A stretch of 64,000 bases of DNA from Alnus glutinosa. Lineage: Eukaryota > Streptophyta > Magnoliopsida > Fagales > Betulaceae. Where the stretch lies: the NCBI RefSeq assembly GCF_958979055.1, contig NC_084886.1:3057001-3121000 (forward strand). Direction: 5' to 3'. The position numbers and the translations under genes were made by a program. The notes below the pieces were generated by a model. That model worked only from the letters and a program-made list of their open reading frames with translations, was not told the origin of the DNA and made no database searches. Below are positions 1-11,190 of the stretch, piece by piece (position 1 is the first letter of the stretch; every line of letters starts with the position of its first letter).

Positions 1-286
1 TAAATGTAAAATCAATTAAATTATAACCCATAACCCTAAGTGTATATATTATATATACCTATACACCATAAAACCCTAACCCTAAGTGTATATACTATAT
101 ATAGCGATAAACCTTAACTCTAAGTATATATACTATATATAGCTATAAACCCTAGCCCTAAGTGTATATACTATATATAGCGATAAACCCTAACCCTAAG
201 TATGTATACTATGTATAGTTATAAATCATAAGTTTAAGTGTATATACTATATATATCGGAACAATCTAATTTTGAACTGCTCATGA

Positions 287-339
<53 letters not shown>

Positions 340-1078
340 AAAGTGTACAGTAATGACACGTGAAAAATATATTGACATTATTATTCATTAAATGTAAAAT
401 CAATTAAATTATAACCCATAACCCTAAGTGTATATATTATATATACCTATACACCATAAAACCCTAACCATAAGTGTATATACTATATATAGCGATAAAC
501 CTTAACCCTAAGTATATATACTATATATAGCTATAAACCCTAACCCTAAGTGTATATACTATATATAGCGATAAACCCTAACCCTAAGTATGTATACTAT
601 GTATAGTTATAAATCATAAGTTTAAGTGTATATACTATATATATCGGAACAATCTAATTTTGAACTGCTCATGATTTAATATATATATATATATATATAT
701 ATATTGAAAAGTGTACAGTAATGACACGTGAAAAATATATTGACATTATTATTCATTAAATGTAAAATCAATTAAATTATAACCCATAACCCTAAGTGTA
801 TATATTATATGTACCTATAAACCCTAAAACCCAAACCCTAAGTGTATATACTATATATATCGATAAACCATAATCCTAAGTATATATACTATATATAGGT
901 ATAAACCCTAGCCCTAAGTGTATATACTATATATACTATATATAGCTATAAACCCTAGCCCTAAGTGTATATACTATATATAGCTATAAACTCTAACCCT
1001 AAGTGTATGTACTATATATAGCTATAAACCCTAAATGTATGTACTATATGAGGGACTAAACTATAAATATTTAATTCA
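1..1078. repeat. Telomere-like tandem satellite with higher-order units
   Basis: Tandem units of about 38 bp, each joining imperfect plant-telomere words (CCCTAA, ACCCTAAG) to a near-palindromic TATATACTATATATAG core. They are organised in higher-order repeats that start with the same segment (TAAATGTAAAATCAATTAAA) at 1, 389 and 757, so the periods are 388 and 368 bp. The difference comes mainly from a variable (AT)n tract at about 291-335 and 680-704. This is seen directly. Whether it is a true satellite array or internal filler of the CACTA element ending at 1820 cannot be decided, because the left edge is outside the window. 1079-1580 is AT-rich and holds no recognisable gene. Confidence 0.85.
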
Positions 1079-1584
1079 TTATGTAGCGCAGAACTCTTAA
1101 AATAATTGCATTTACTATATATAGCCATAAATAGCAAGGTTACTGTATATAGTTTCTAAACCGTTTATATGCATGCATATCTATATATATAGTATTAATT
1201 ATAGGTTTTTTAACTTTGTTATGTTTAAATTTGATTTTTTTTTTTTCTAAACGTAGATGGTGTACAAAACTAAACCCTAATTTGAACTATTTGGTTTAAT
1301 TAGATATATAGGACCAAATTTGTTTAATTATGCATATAGTACAATATAGTATACTATATATATATATAAATAAAGAACATAAAAAGTATAAATTTCAACC
1401 ATAAAATTTACATATAGCATATAGTTTTCAAACCTAATTTTATGTGTATAAGTTATGTACACCGTATTTTCAAAGATTTGTATGATTAATAAGATAAGGA
1501 GTTTAATTTTTTTTTTTGTTTTAAAAAATTAATACAACACCGAAATTTTTTTTTTTATATATTTATTTGGCAAAAAATAACAAT

Positions 1585-1820
1585 TTGACACGTGTAATAA
1601 TACACGTGTCCATTTTGGACATGCGTATTTAAGACACGTGTCCAATTGGACACGTGTATTAATACACATGTCCAATTGGACACGTGTATTTAATACGCGT
1701 GTCCAAAATGGACGGCTGTACAATTAGACACGTGTCTTTGGAGACACGTGTCTAATTTGACGCGTGTCTACAGTAACGGGTACTGTAGACACGCGTCAAA
1801 ATGCTGCGATTTTTGTAGTG
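1585..1820. mobile_element. CACTA (En/Spm-like) transposon terminus with G-box subterminal repeats
   Basis: The stretch ends in TTTTTGTAGTG at 1810-1820, the inverse of the CACTACAAAAA terminus typical of plant CACTA elements. Inward lies a cluster of short direct and inverted units built on GACACGTGTC, GACGCGTGTC and TCCAATTGGAC, at least six with a CACGTG core, as expected of subterminal transposase-binding repeats. The sequence just outside (from TTGATTTG) aligns with the 3' flank of the second dioxygenase copy (TTGAATTTTG near 13906), so the insertion hit the 3' region of dioxygenase A. The opposite end is not visible to the left, so the element is probably cut by the window. No transposase was recognised. 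Confidence 0.7.
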
Positions 1821-2419
1821 TTGATTTGATATACAGGAGGAAAAGAAATGTTGATGAAGATGCAACAAAGACGACTGAAAAAGCAAAGGGATGGCGGCTT
1901 CAAAGGACAATAGCCAAACAAGGCAAAGGGTGTTTCCTAATGAATTTGTTGACGACTGGAAAGCTTCCTTTACCATTCGCCTTGTTCCTTCTTGCCTGTA
2001 GAATTCTTCAAGAAACTCTTCATAACGATAGTTACGATAGATCGGAGGATGTTCCTCATCAATCAAATCCTCCGCCGGACCAACGACAGCGTCCATATCC
2101 GGTGCGTAAAACATTGCCAGCGATACTCGTGGCAGGGTTTTGTTGGTTACAGCCCTGTCGTGCACACTCTTTGAACCTTCCGTTACTCATCACCGGCCTA
2201 CATGCAAATTGCAAAAGGCAAAAATCATTAGCACTCGGATCGATCTGCTGTTTTCATGCTGCTATGATGCATTTAGTTCATGCCAGGGTTTAAGATTATA
2301 AAATAGAGTTCACTTCTTTTTATTATTATTAAAAATACTAAATAAAATAAATAAATGATCCAACAAAATTAAATTACGGTCTAAAACATATGCCACAATA
2401 ATCTTCTCTAAATTAAAAT

Positions 2420-2620
2420 AAAAAATAAAAAATTAGGGGGTAGTCGAGCACCCTAATGGGCATTGAGGGTTGTTCTACCACCCCCAAATGACCACCCCCA
2501 ATAGCCAACCTTAGGGTGGCCGAACTATCTTATGGCCATTGAGGGTGGTTCAGCCACTCTGATCAAATGAGGGTGGCCAAAACTACTATAATTTGATCAA
2601 GGGGTGACTCGACTACTCCT
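2420..2620. repeat. GTGGCCGA/CACCCC-rich dispersed repeat in intron 2 of copy A
   Basis: Several alternating GGGTGG and CCACCC words (AGGGTGGCCGA, GAGGGTGGTTCAGCCAC) form imperfect palindromes. Similar text recurs at 20220-20360 and, more GC-rich, at 56940-57080, so this looks like a dispersed non-coding repeat. Family unknown. The rest of 2206-3027 is AT-rich and shows nothing else. Confidence 0.4.
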
Positions 2621-3027
2621 GAATTTTTGTCATTTTATTTTATTATTTATTTATCTATTTGTAAATAATACTTATGTGACATATGGGACACATGACAATC
2701 GTTAATAGGTTTGACGTGGTAAAACGTTAAGTATTTGGATAATATCACTAATTACATTTATAAATTGTGATACACAACATTTTGTAATACTTTTATAAAC
2801 CGAGAGAGCTATTTGATTTCGAGGCAAACCACATGTATTAAAAACCAATTAGTTAACCATAAACCTTATTTATATCATTAGGCCTAGAATACCCTATTGA
2901 TTTGAAAATAATAATTGTAATAACACGAACAATAATATAACTTATAAATTGATGCATCGTAAGTTCAAAAGATGTAAGGACAAAATCTAGCTTGCATCGG
3001 TTGCAATGAATTGAAAGAGATAGAGAA

Positions 3028-3303
3028 GAGCATTCTTATTAGACTCATCAAAATAGTCGGTGAGTTAATTTGTCGAAATGGTCCAAAATGAGTTCTTAGT
3101 AGCCTCACCAATTTGATGAAAATAATAGTAAGCACTACTCACTCACCAAAACAATAAAAACTATTAAAAAAAAATTATCTCTTCCTTTATTTATTTATTT
3201 TTATTTCTCTCTCATGCATCATACAATCTCATTTTTTTAAAAAATTATTTAAATAGAATAGTAATAATGGATAGCTAAAATGATGAGGTTGCTAGGGATG
3301 CTT
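3028..3303. mobile_element. MITE with about 30-bp imperfect terminal inverted repeats
   Basis: The left end GAGCATTCTTATTAGACTCA and the inverse of the right end, AAGCATCCCTAGCAACCTCA, pair over about 30 bp with roughly 70% match. The interior is AT-rich and non-coding. It lies in the expanded intron 2 of dioxygenase A. Part of the same terminal motif (CTCACCAAAATAG) recurs at 3880-4080, so a second, poorly bounded copy may lie there, ending in a poly(T) run at about 4117-4148. Confidence 0.5.
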
Positions 3304-3325
3304 TAAAAAAGTAGATGACTAAAAT

Positions 3326-3467
3326 TAGGAGTATAAAGCCGGCCGGTTATAACCAGTAACCAGTAATTGACAAACCAGCCCACCGGTTTAGTACTTGGTT
3401 GGAAATAATCGGTAACTGACCCTACCAGAGCGGTTATCGGTTTTAGAAAATATTAAAACCAATTATA

Positions 3468-3498
<31 letters not shown>

Positions 3499-3863
3499 AA
3501 TGTATTTATTTATTTAAAAACTAAAATAATAAAATGTAGGGTTTTACACATTTACTTCCATTCCAGCTTAAGATAACATATTGCGCCAAAAACAGTTGAT
3601 TTTTTTTAAGGTCTAAAAACCATCTAAATTAAACCCAAAAAGTAGGCCTAATACCTAAATTAAGCCCAAAAGATCCAATTTTTTTTTTAAAAAAATTTGG
3701 TTACTGGTCCAGATAATCGGGTACCAACCGGTAACCACTGGTTATTAAACAGCCAGTTAACCAGCTACCGGAGCCGATTGGAAATTTTAGCTAACCAGCT
3801 ACCCCTGTTACGGTTATTGGTTTTAGCCAATAACCGGTAACCGTAATCGAGTTTTCATCCCTA
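3326..3863. mobile_element. hAT-like non-autonomous element (short form)
   Basis: 538 bp, beginning TAGGAGTATAAAGCCGG and ending CGAGTTTTCATCCCTA, so the termini are imperfect inverted repeats of the TAGGGATG type. It is flanked by ACTAAAAT (3318-3325) and GCTAAAAT (3864-3871), an 8-bp target duplication with one mismatch, as expected for hAT. Subterminal regions are dense in GGTTATAACCGG and AACCGGTAACC words. Both ends match the larger element at 50208-52597, in the opposite orientation. No transposase. Confidence 0.75.
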
Positions 3864-3872
3864 GCTAAAATA

Positions 3873-4113
3873 AAAATGAATGTTCTAAAAGCATTATGAG
3901 TAGACTTACAAAAATAGTTTTTTACCTATTTTGATGAGCTAAATCACTAGAAACCACAAAAAACCCTCACCAAAATAGCCTTGCCAAAATGATTGATTTT
4001 TGTTTAGTGATTGAAAAGTACCCACCAATAGCCTCATATGCTTTGTTTGGGGAGTACTATTCACTCACCAAAAGAAAAATAAAAAATAAAAATTTCTATC
4101 TCTTTCTTCTTTT

Positions 4114-4153
<40 letters not shown>

Positions 4154-4470
4154 CTTATCCTAACTTTTATTTATATTGATAGTATATGACATTTTTTGAA
4201 AAATATGATAATTAGAAGAAAAAAAATTCAAAATATGACTATTAAGATAAGATAAATATTCAAAAATATAATAATTTTATTAGTCAAAATTTTTAAAAAT
4301 ATGCTATTAGAATAAGAGAAGTATTCAAAAATATAACAGTAAGGAAAAGACAAACATTCGAAAATATAAATATTAAAAAAAGAATAATAAAATATGATGA
4401 GCCTACTACAAATGTGTTAATTAATTGACCTATGCAAGTATTACTTTTTCTGTAAGATTAGCAAAGGATC
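3873..4470. other. AT-rich remainder of intron 2, no gene seen
   Basis: AT-rich sequence with a 30-base T run near 4117-4148 and MITE-like words (CTCACCAAAATAGCC). No coding signal on either strand. Confidence 0.5.
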
Positions 4471-5444
4471 AGGTTACCTGAATCTGATCACCTAGATTGA
4501 TGACAAATGCATCTGGAACAGGGTCAAAGGCGACCCAATTCCCATCTTTCAATACTTGGAGGCCAGTCACTCCCTCTGTTTGCCGGAGCACCTTTGGCGC
4601 CGTTAGATCAGTGTGAACAGCCAGTCCCAAGATCAGCTCAGGGTCCGGACATGGTGGATAAAAATTAGCTTGTGTGAGTAGTGTAGGCGTGTCGCCCATC
4701 CCTTTTCGCAGGCAATCTCTCTCCAGCCCAAGCCCTTGGGAAATCAAGCTCAAAAGCCTATTCATCAACCCACCGATCTCCTTTGCATACTCAGCAAAAG
4801 CCTCACTGAAAGCAGTCAAAATGCAAATATATATATAAAATATATGTAGAGTCTCTGTGTCAATGAAAATTGTGTCTAGTAGGCTAGTAGCAACAAGTTA
4901 AAGAAGAAATACCGGTACTTGGGTGGATTTTTTTGGCAAGATATGGGTGAAATCGTCTACTGGATGACAAGGATGAGAGAAGCATTCACTCCACATCCTG
5001 ACTTTCTCTGGGCCTTCAACCTTGAGGTAATAGTTGAAAAGTTTCACTCGCTTGGTATGGTCTTCTGTGAAAAACTCTGCTCTTTCTTCCGGAGGCAGCT
5101 GGAAAAACTCGGTAATGGCGGTCATCGTTTTGTCGCATAACTCTTCAGGGACGCCGGGGTTGATGATTTGAAAGAAGCCGTATTCCTCACAAGCTCGTGA
5201 TTTTTTCTGAACCAACTCGGATGGGCCACCGCCATTTTCATTGCCATCATGCATGGCTCAGGTCGATGACAGGAATTGAGGCCAAGGAGGAAATCTGCGC
5301 AAGTTGTGGTCTTTTGTCCTCTGGAAGGATGAAATTTGGCGAAAGTGAAAGAGGCATGTTGGCATTAGCCATTTGAAAGGATTTCATCTCCATGGATATT
5401 ATTCGAGAAGCTGTTGATGATTCAGTGGAGATGATAGATAACAC

Positions 5445-6756
5445 ACTATATTTTGATTCGAGAAGCTCTTGATAATTCTTTTGTCGAGATCATAAGTCAA
5501 TGGATCATAAAATATTCTATTAATATATGATTCATTTGCCTTATGGATTTCGAGGACATATGGATTTCGCATTTTTCACGCCACCATTACCGATTGGCGG
5601 TGAATAAACAATTCGCCACCAGATCGATCTGGTTGTATAGAGAAAACCCAAAGGCTTCTACATTTGTACAAGTTAAAACAGTCATTGGCGTTTATTTGAT
5701 GGGTATCAATTTCTTGCATCACTATTTTGGGTTTGAAAGAGGACGTAGGCCGGAGTGAAGAAGAAGTGATCAGAGGCTGGTTGGTTTGGAGGATTTTTGA
5801 GATCGGGGGTTGATGCTGGTGTATGCAATTTTGGAGCTAAATAAGAAATTTTCTTTTTTATGGTTAAACAAACAAACCCTTTAGAGAGGAATTGGAAGGT
5901 GAAAATAAGTGTGAAAACTAGATTCACGTCTTTTGGAAATGGATTTTTACATTTAACGGAAAAAGAAAAAGAAAAGAAAAGTAAGAAACTTGTTCTTTGT
6001 GAATGCTACAGTTCTACTCAATATATAAGAATCAAAATAATTATTTTATCCATTATTTTAATACAAAAATATTTTTTCTTTCTTCTCTAAGCTCTTTACC
6101 ATTTATTGGGGATTGTGTTGGATTTTTTGGGTAGGTAGGAATTTATATTTGCAAAGAAAGAATATTTAATTAATATAGGAAAAGATAAAAAAATCTGTTG
6201 TAGAATATATTTGGATAGGGAAGCATAAATTAGTTTTGTTTCTTAAATTTAAGGAAAATCAAATGGAAGCTGCTATGAATACTCTAAGAAAACGCTCTCT
6301 TCTCTCTCCTCTCGACAACTTCTACATGCTGCCATGGGAGCCTTTATGCCTCCCCCCATCCCCTCTCCTCCTTCCCTTCTCTTCCAGTGTTTTTCGCTTC
6401 TTTTGAGTCCTTCGCTGTGTCTTTTGCCTCTTTTGAGGTTCTATCCATCCATCATCTCTGACGATCTATTATTGGTCTTTTCAAAATCGTAGCCTCAATC
6501 CCTCCACTCTCGCCTTACCACCTCCTTTGCTCGGCTGCGACGTCTCATACCTCCAGATTCTCAGATTTGGCTTTTTTTTTAGTTAGATCTATCATTTTCA
6601 GTCAACTCTTCCCCCCAACGTGCTTTACCACCGTCATCATTGGCCTCTCTGCTCCATGTTGCTGCCTCCTACGCCCCTGTCGTTGCCTCACGAGGCTCCA
6701 CCTTGTCATCTTTATTGTTGGTTATGCTGATTTTGGGTTTCGTGATTTATTTATGC

Positions 6757-6804
<48 letters not shown>

Positions 6805-7051
6805 CGTGAGTTTTGTGTATTTTTTGAGGGTCATGCCCCTATCTGCGTCCCTTGCACTAGGGGTTCGGGTAAGGCTGAAAGATCTCGCGACAGTCATGCC
6901 ATTTTTCGCGCCTTGTCAAACCACCTTAAATGGTGGTCACTTTTCTTCATGTTAGTGTCAAGAATTCATATGGCGGCATAATTTATTTGATATTTCGATG
7001 CATTCACTTTTAATTTCTATTTAATCTTTGTTTTGGAGCTTATTGTTGGGT
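5445..7051. other. Intergenic, no convincing gene; C/T-rich segment at 6280-7020
   Basis: 5445-6270 is upstream of dioxygenase A and AT-rich, with only short chance reading frames. 6280-6760 is unusually rich in CT (TCTCTCCTCTC, TCCCCTCTCC) and is followed by a T run at about 6774-6804, resembling the C/T-rich non-coding retroposon at about 29700-30690. I could not find its ends or a target duplication. Confidence 0.4.
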
Positions 7052-7174
7052 TATCCAACTCTTTTTTTTTTTTTTTGAAAGGTGCTTGTATTCTCATTAA
7101 AAAGGAGACAAAAGCCTCTCAGCCAATACAATATCAGAAATACAAGACGGATACGAGTCCATCCAAGTTTGGTT

Positions 7175-10100
7175 TTAATTCTGACTGACTGCAAACCTAG
7201 CAAGTTGGTGAGCTGCATTATTACAGCATCTCCTAACCGCACCCACTTTCCACATAGGGAACTCCATAGGAATCTTCCTAGTTTCTGCAATAATACTCCC
7301 CATTTTACTGAACTCTTCCTCCTCCCGATTAAGAGCCGAAACCACCTCGCTCGCATCACCCTCCAGGAAGATGGAGAAGAGGCCCAAAGCACGGCCAAGT
7401 TCTGCACCCAATTTAGCACCAATCGCCTCGGCAACCGACGGATCCAAAATGAACATTTGAACCGCACACTGAGCCGCGATTACTGCCCCGAAGTTGTTAC
7501 GAGCAATGATACCCACCCCCATAATCTTCTTTCGCTTATCAACGGCAGCGTCCCAGTTCACCTTGACGGTATCAACGTTGGGGGGATTCCATGGGGAACT
7601 GGAAACTGGAGCTCGGCCACAAAGATTTGAAGGCAGGGTATGAACCTCCTTAAATTTCTGAAGGGATTCCTTCGCACCCACCAGCAAACAGATGGGGGGC
7701 GTGAACTTATTCTCAAAAACCCATTGATTCCTACGGAGCCATAATCTCTGGGCAATAATGGCTGTTAGCTCTAGATCCTCAATCTCCAACCTTTCATACA
7801 GTTTGCAAAAAATAGAGTGAAAATCAGTTGCATTAATGGCGCACTTTTGGATAACTCGGGGGCTTTCGGACCATACAGCACGAGCCGCATCACAGTTCCA
7901 TAAGGAATGTCCAGTAGATTCCACTTCTCGGCCACACAAGGGACAGAACGGGTCAGTGACAATTTTCCTCCTATGTAAATTTTCTTTCGTAGGAAGAATA
8001 TTATTACAAGCTCTCCATAGAAAAAGATGGATTACACGAGGCACTCTTAACTTCCAGATTATCTTCCAAATAGGACTTTGGTAAGGGCCAAGAGAGCTGC
8101 AACCATTCTGCCGGGCCTTCCTATCCAGCTCCAGATAGTAAGCACTTCGAACAGTGAATAAGCCATTTGCCGAATACGCCCAGATCTGCCTATCTTGCAC
8201 AACGCCCGGACTGATAGCCAAGCTGCAGATTTTCTTAACAATATCGGCTGGGAAGATTTACTCAATAAGCGGTATGTTCCACCACTTACTGTCCTGGTCA
8301 ATAATTTCGGCAACTTTTGAATCATTATTTAAGATTCGAACTGGAGATTGAATAGAATTTGAATGGGGAGAAAAAATCCAGCAATCTCCCCAGATGTTGA
8401 TGTTAGTACCATCTCCCACCTTCCAGATTAGACCTTCCTGCAGGAGGGGTTTAGCCATCCACAAACTACGCCATATATAAGAAGGTTTAGAACCCAAGGA
8501 AGCCTCCAAAAAGGATTTCCCAGGAAAATACTTTTCCTTAAGCACCCTAGCAGCTAGAGAGCCTGTATTCTGGATTAAGCGCCACCCTTGTTTGGCAAGA
8601 AGGGCTAAATTAAAACTCTCCGGGTCCCGGAATCCTAAACCCCCTGAATTCTTGCTCCTCCCTAAACCTTTCCACGCCATCCAAACCATCCGATCAACAT
8701 TATCCATATGCCCCCACCAGAATTTACTCATAAGCATATTTATATCACGGCAAAGGGAAATAGGAAGCCTAAATACGCTCATAGTATAGGTTGGGATGGC
8801 TTGAAGGACCGCTTTAATAAGAATCTCCTTCCCCGCGTGGGATAGGAATTTTTCTTTCCACCCATTCATTCGATTCCAAATATGACTTTTGATGTAGTTA
8901 AAAGTAGAGATTCTGGATCGACCAACAATAGCTAGTAACCCCAAATAGGATTCATAACACTGGATAGGGTTCAGCCCTGTTTCCTGCAAGATGGGAATCC
9001 TCTCCTCCTCCTCCTTAGTGTTTTTGCTGAAGAAAATAGAAGTCTTCTCCATATTTACTCTCTGTCCAGAAGCCCTCTCATAAACATCCAAAATATCCTT
9101 CATTTGGCTCCATTCATCTAAGTTAGCCCTCCCAAACAGAATGCTATCATCAGCGAAAAGGAGATGATTAATTCTCGTCCCAACCCTGCAGCATGGTTCA
9201 GCATCCTACTTAAGGCTTCGGCACACATAATAAATAGATAGGGGGAAAGGGGGTCTCCCTGACGGATACCTCTGGAGGGTACAATATGACCATGGGGAAG
9301 GCCATTAATGAGAACAGTATATGAAACTGTTCGAACGCAGGTCATGATCAGTTGAACCCATCTCTCAGCAAATCCGAGCTTCCTCATCACAGCCTCCAAA
9401 AACCCCCACTCTAAACTGTCATACGCCTTGCTCATATCGAGCTTAAGAGCCATGAACCCTTTTCTACCCTTTAGTCGAGATGCCATGGTATAGAGAGTTT
9501 CAAAAACTACAATAATATTATCAGTTATCAATCGGCCCGGAATAAACGCACTTTGCTCCAGAGAAATAACTTGCGGCAAAACAAGCTTCAATCTATTAGC
9601 AAGCACTTTGGAGATCAATTTATAAACCACATTACACAGACTTATAGGCCGATAATCCTTGACCGATTCCGGAGATGGAATCTTTGGGATAAGACATATG
9701 TTAGTAGCATTTATGGACGCATCAAAGGGTCCCCCATTAAGAAAAGACAGAACTGCCTCTGACACCTTCTTACCCACAAAACACCAAGCTTTTTGAAAGA
9801 AACCCACAGAAAAACCATCTGGACCCGATGATTTCAATGGATGCATCTGGGAAAGTGCCATACCCACCTCCTCCACCGTAAAAGGCCTCAACAAAGATGA
9901 ATTCATCTCTTCCGAAAGTCGAGACTCCATATTTTCCAAGCATTGGGAAATATCAGCAGCACAATTAGAGGTGAAGATATCTCCAAAGTAATCAACAAAA
10001 GCTCTACCAATCTCCTTTTGTCTCCTCCACGTTCTTCCATGTTCATCAGTGATAGACCGGATAGAATTTATCTTTCTTCTATGATTTGCCCAAGCATGGA

Positions 10101-11190
10101 AAAACTTAGTATTTCTGTCTCCTTGGCAATACCAATTCTGTTTAGCTCTCTGTTTCCATTTGATATCCTCCCTTTCCAGTATATCATCAATATCCTTTTG
10201 GATCTGCTTGATATCCTCAATTTGGTTCGGGCTGTTGTTTCCTTGCAATTCCAAAAGTCTCCTACTCTTCTGTTTCAGCATTTCTGCATCTCTTCCAAAT
10301 TTTGCTTTACTCCAACGTGTAAGATCTCTTTGGCAAGCTAAGAGACGGGCCTGGATTTCCTTCAACTGATTAGACTCCAAAACCTCCTGCTCCCAAGCTG
10401 CTTTAGAGATGTCATTGCATTCAGGATCCAGCTGCCATTTGGCTTCAAACTTGAAAGCCCGACGAGAAGGCCCAGTCTCATAGGGCACATCATTGAACAA
10501 AATAAGGATCGGATTGTGGTCCAAACAAATAGCTTCCAAAACTTGAACCCTCACATAATTGAATCTGGAACACCATTCCGTATTAGCAACCGCTCTGTCA
10601 AACCTTTCCTGTGTAAAGCTATCATCTCTCTTGTTATTGCACCAAGTATATCGAGGCCCAGAGAAGCCTAGGTCACTTAGATCACAATCTTCTAGCGCCC
10701 TCCTGAATTGGTTAATCTGAGAGATACGTCTTAATGCTGCACCCTGCTTCTCCGTTTGATCAAGAATCTCGTTAAAGTCCCCTGCACACAACCAGGCTAA
10801 AGGCTGAAAAGTCTTGAGGAATCTCAATAGTTCCCATGATTCCCATCGTCTAGCAGTATTGGGAAATCCATAGAAGCCAATAAACTTCCATCCTGGGCTT
10901 CCATCTTCATTTCGTATGATAGCATTTATATGCTGACGGGAGTAATTAAAGATCTCCAGAAAAGAGTTTTCCTTCCATAATAATGCTAAGCCCCCACTTC
11001 TGCCAATTGGGTTGACCACAAAAAGCCCTTCAAAGCCCAGTTTACATCTAATTTTCTCCATGGTATTACCTCTACACAGAGTTTCAATAAGGAAAACAAC
11101 ATTGGGTTTCTTCTCTTTCACCAAATGGTGAAGAACTCGAACTGTTCGGGGGTTCCCAAGCCCCCGACAGTTCCAACATAAAAGACTCAT
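7175..11190 (-). pseudogene. LINE ORF2: endonuclease, reverse transcriptase, zf-RVT, RNase H (two lesions)
   Basis: Replication protein of the LINE. The endonuclease (about 9900-11190) shows WNCRG, IETL, AGDFNEI and LDHNPI. The reverse transcriptase shows SSGPDGF, DYRPISL, LDMSKAYD and GIRQGDPLSP. The catalytic LLFADDS motif is present in the DNA near 9140-9165 but out of frame, because a 1-bp indel near 9170-9185 shifts the reading. The frame resumes to 8258, where an in-frame TAA (8258-8260, after IPLIE) interrupts it; it then runs on to 7175 through a zf-RVT domain (CPLCGREVESTGHSLWNC) and an RNase H domain (VNWDAA, LEGDASEV, CNNAAHQLAR). The start ATG overlaps the ORF1 stop by 4 bp. Confidence 0.9.

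Larger units (their letters stand above)
1937..5444 (-). pseudogene. 2-oxoglutarate/Fe(II)-dependent dioxygenase, copy A (broken)
   Basis: Three exons match copy B at 14057-15675: exon 1 about 4913-5444, exon 2 4478-4805, exon 3 about 1937-2195. The family is the plant DOXC class (H6H/F3H-like soluble oxygenases of specialised metabolism): N-terminal DIOX_N region with CEEYGFFQIIN, then the HTD iron-binding pair in exon 2. Breaks seen: a 4-bp insertion near 5252 shifts frame after IPVIDLS; an extra T near 4930 shifts it again; NHGVP became NPGVP; the exon 3 acceptor region carries 4 extra bases (near 2195); there is a 1-bp insertion near 2171; the distal iron-ligand His is Asp; and the normal stop is lost. 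Intron 2 is 2.3 kb against about 150 bp in copy B. A non-functional relic. Confidence 0.85.

Noticed and set aside
1-1078. A true chromosome end
   Set aside because: The repeats are not the exact CCCTAAA unit and continue into ordinary genic DNA; the window orientation gives no evidence of a terminus.
1748-2293. A 181-codon plus-strand frame across the CACTA end and dioxygenase exon 3
   Set aside because: It is the antisense of a conserved dioxygenase exon and the transposon terminus, with no domain of its own.
8258-9103. Separate small LINE genes for the three ORF2 pieces
   Set aside because: The pieces are one ORF2 split by one indel and one in-frame TAA; domain order and frame continuity show this.
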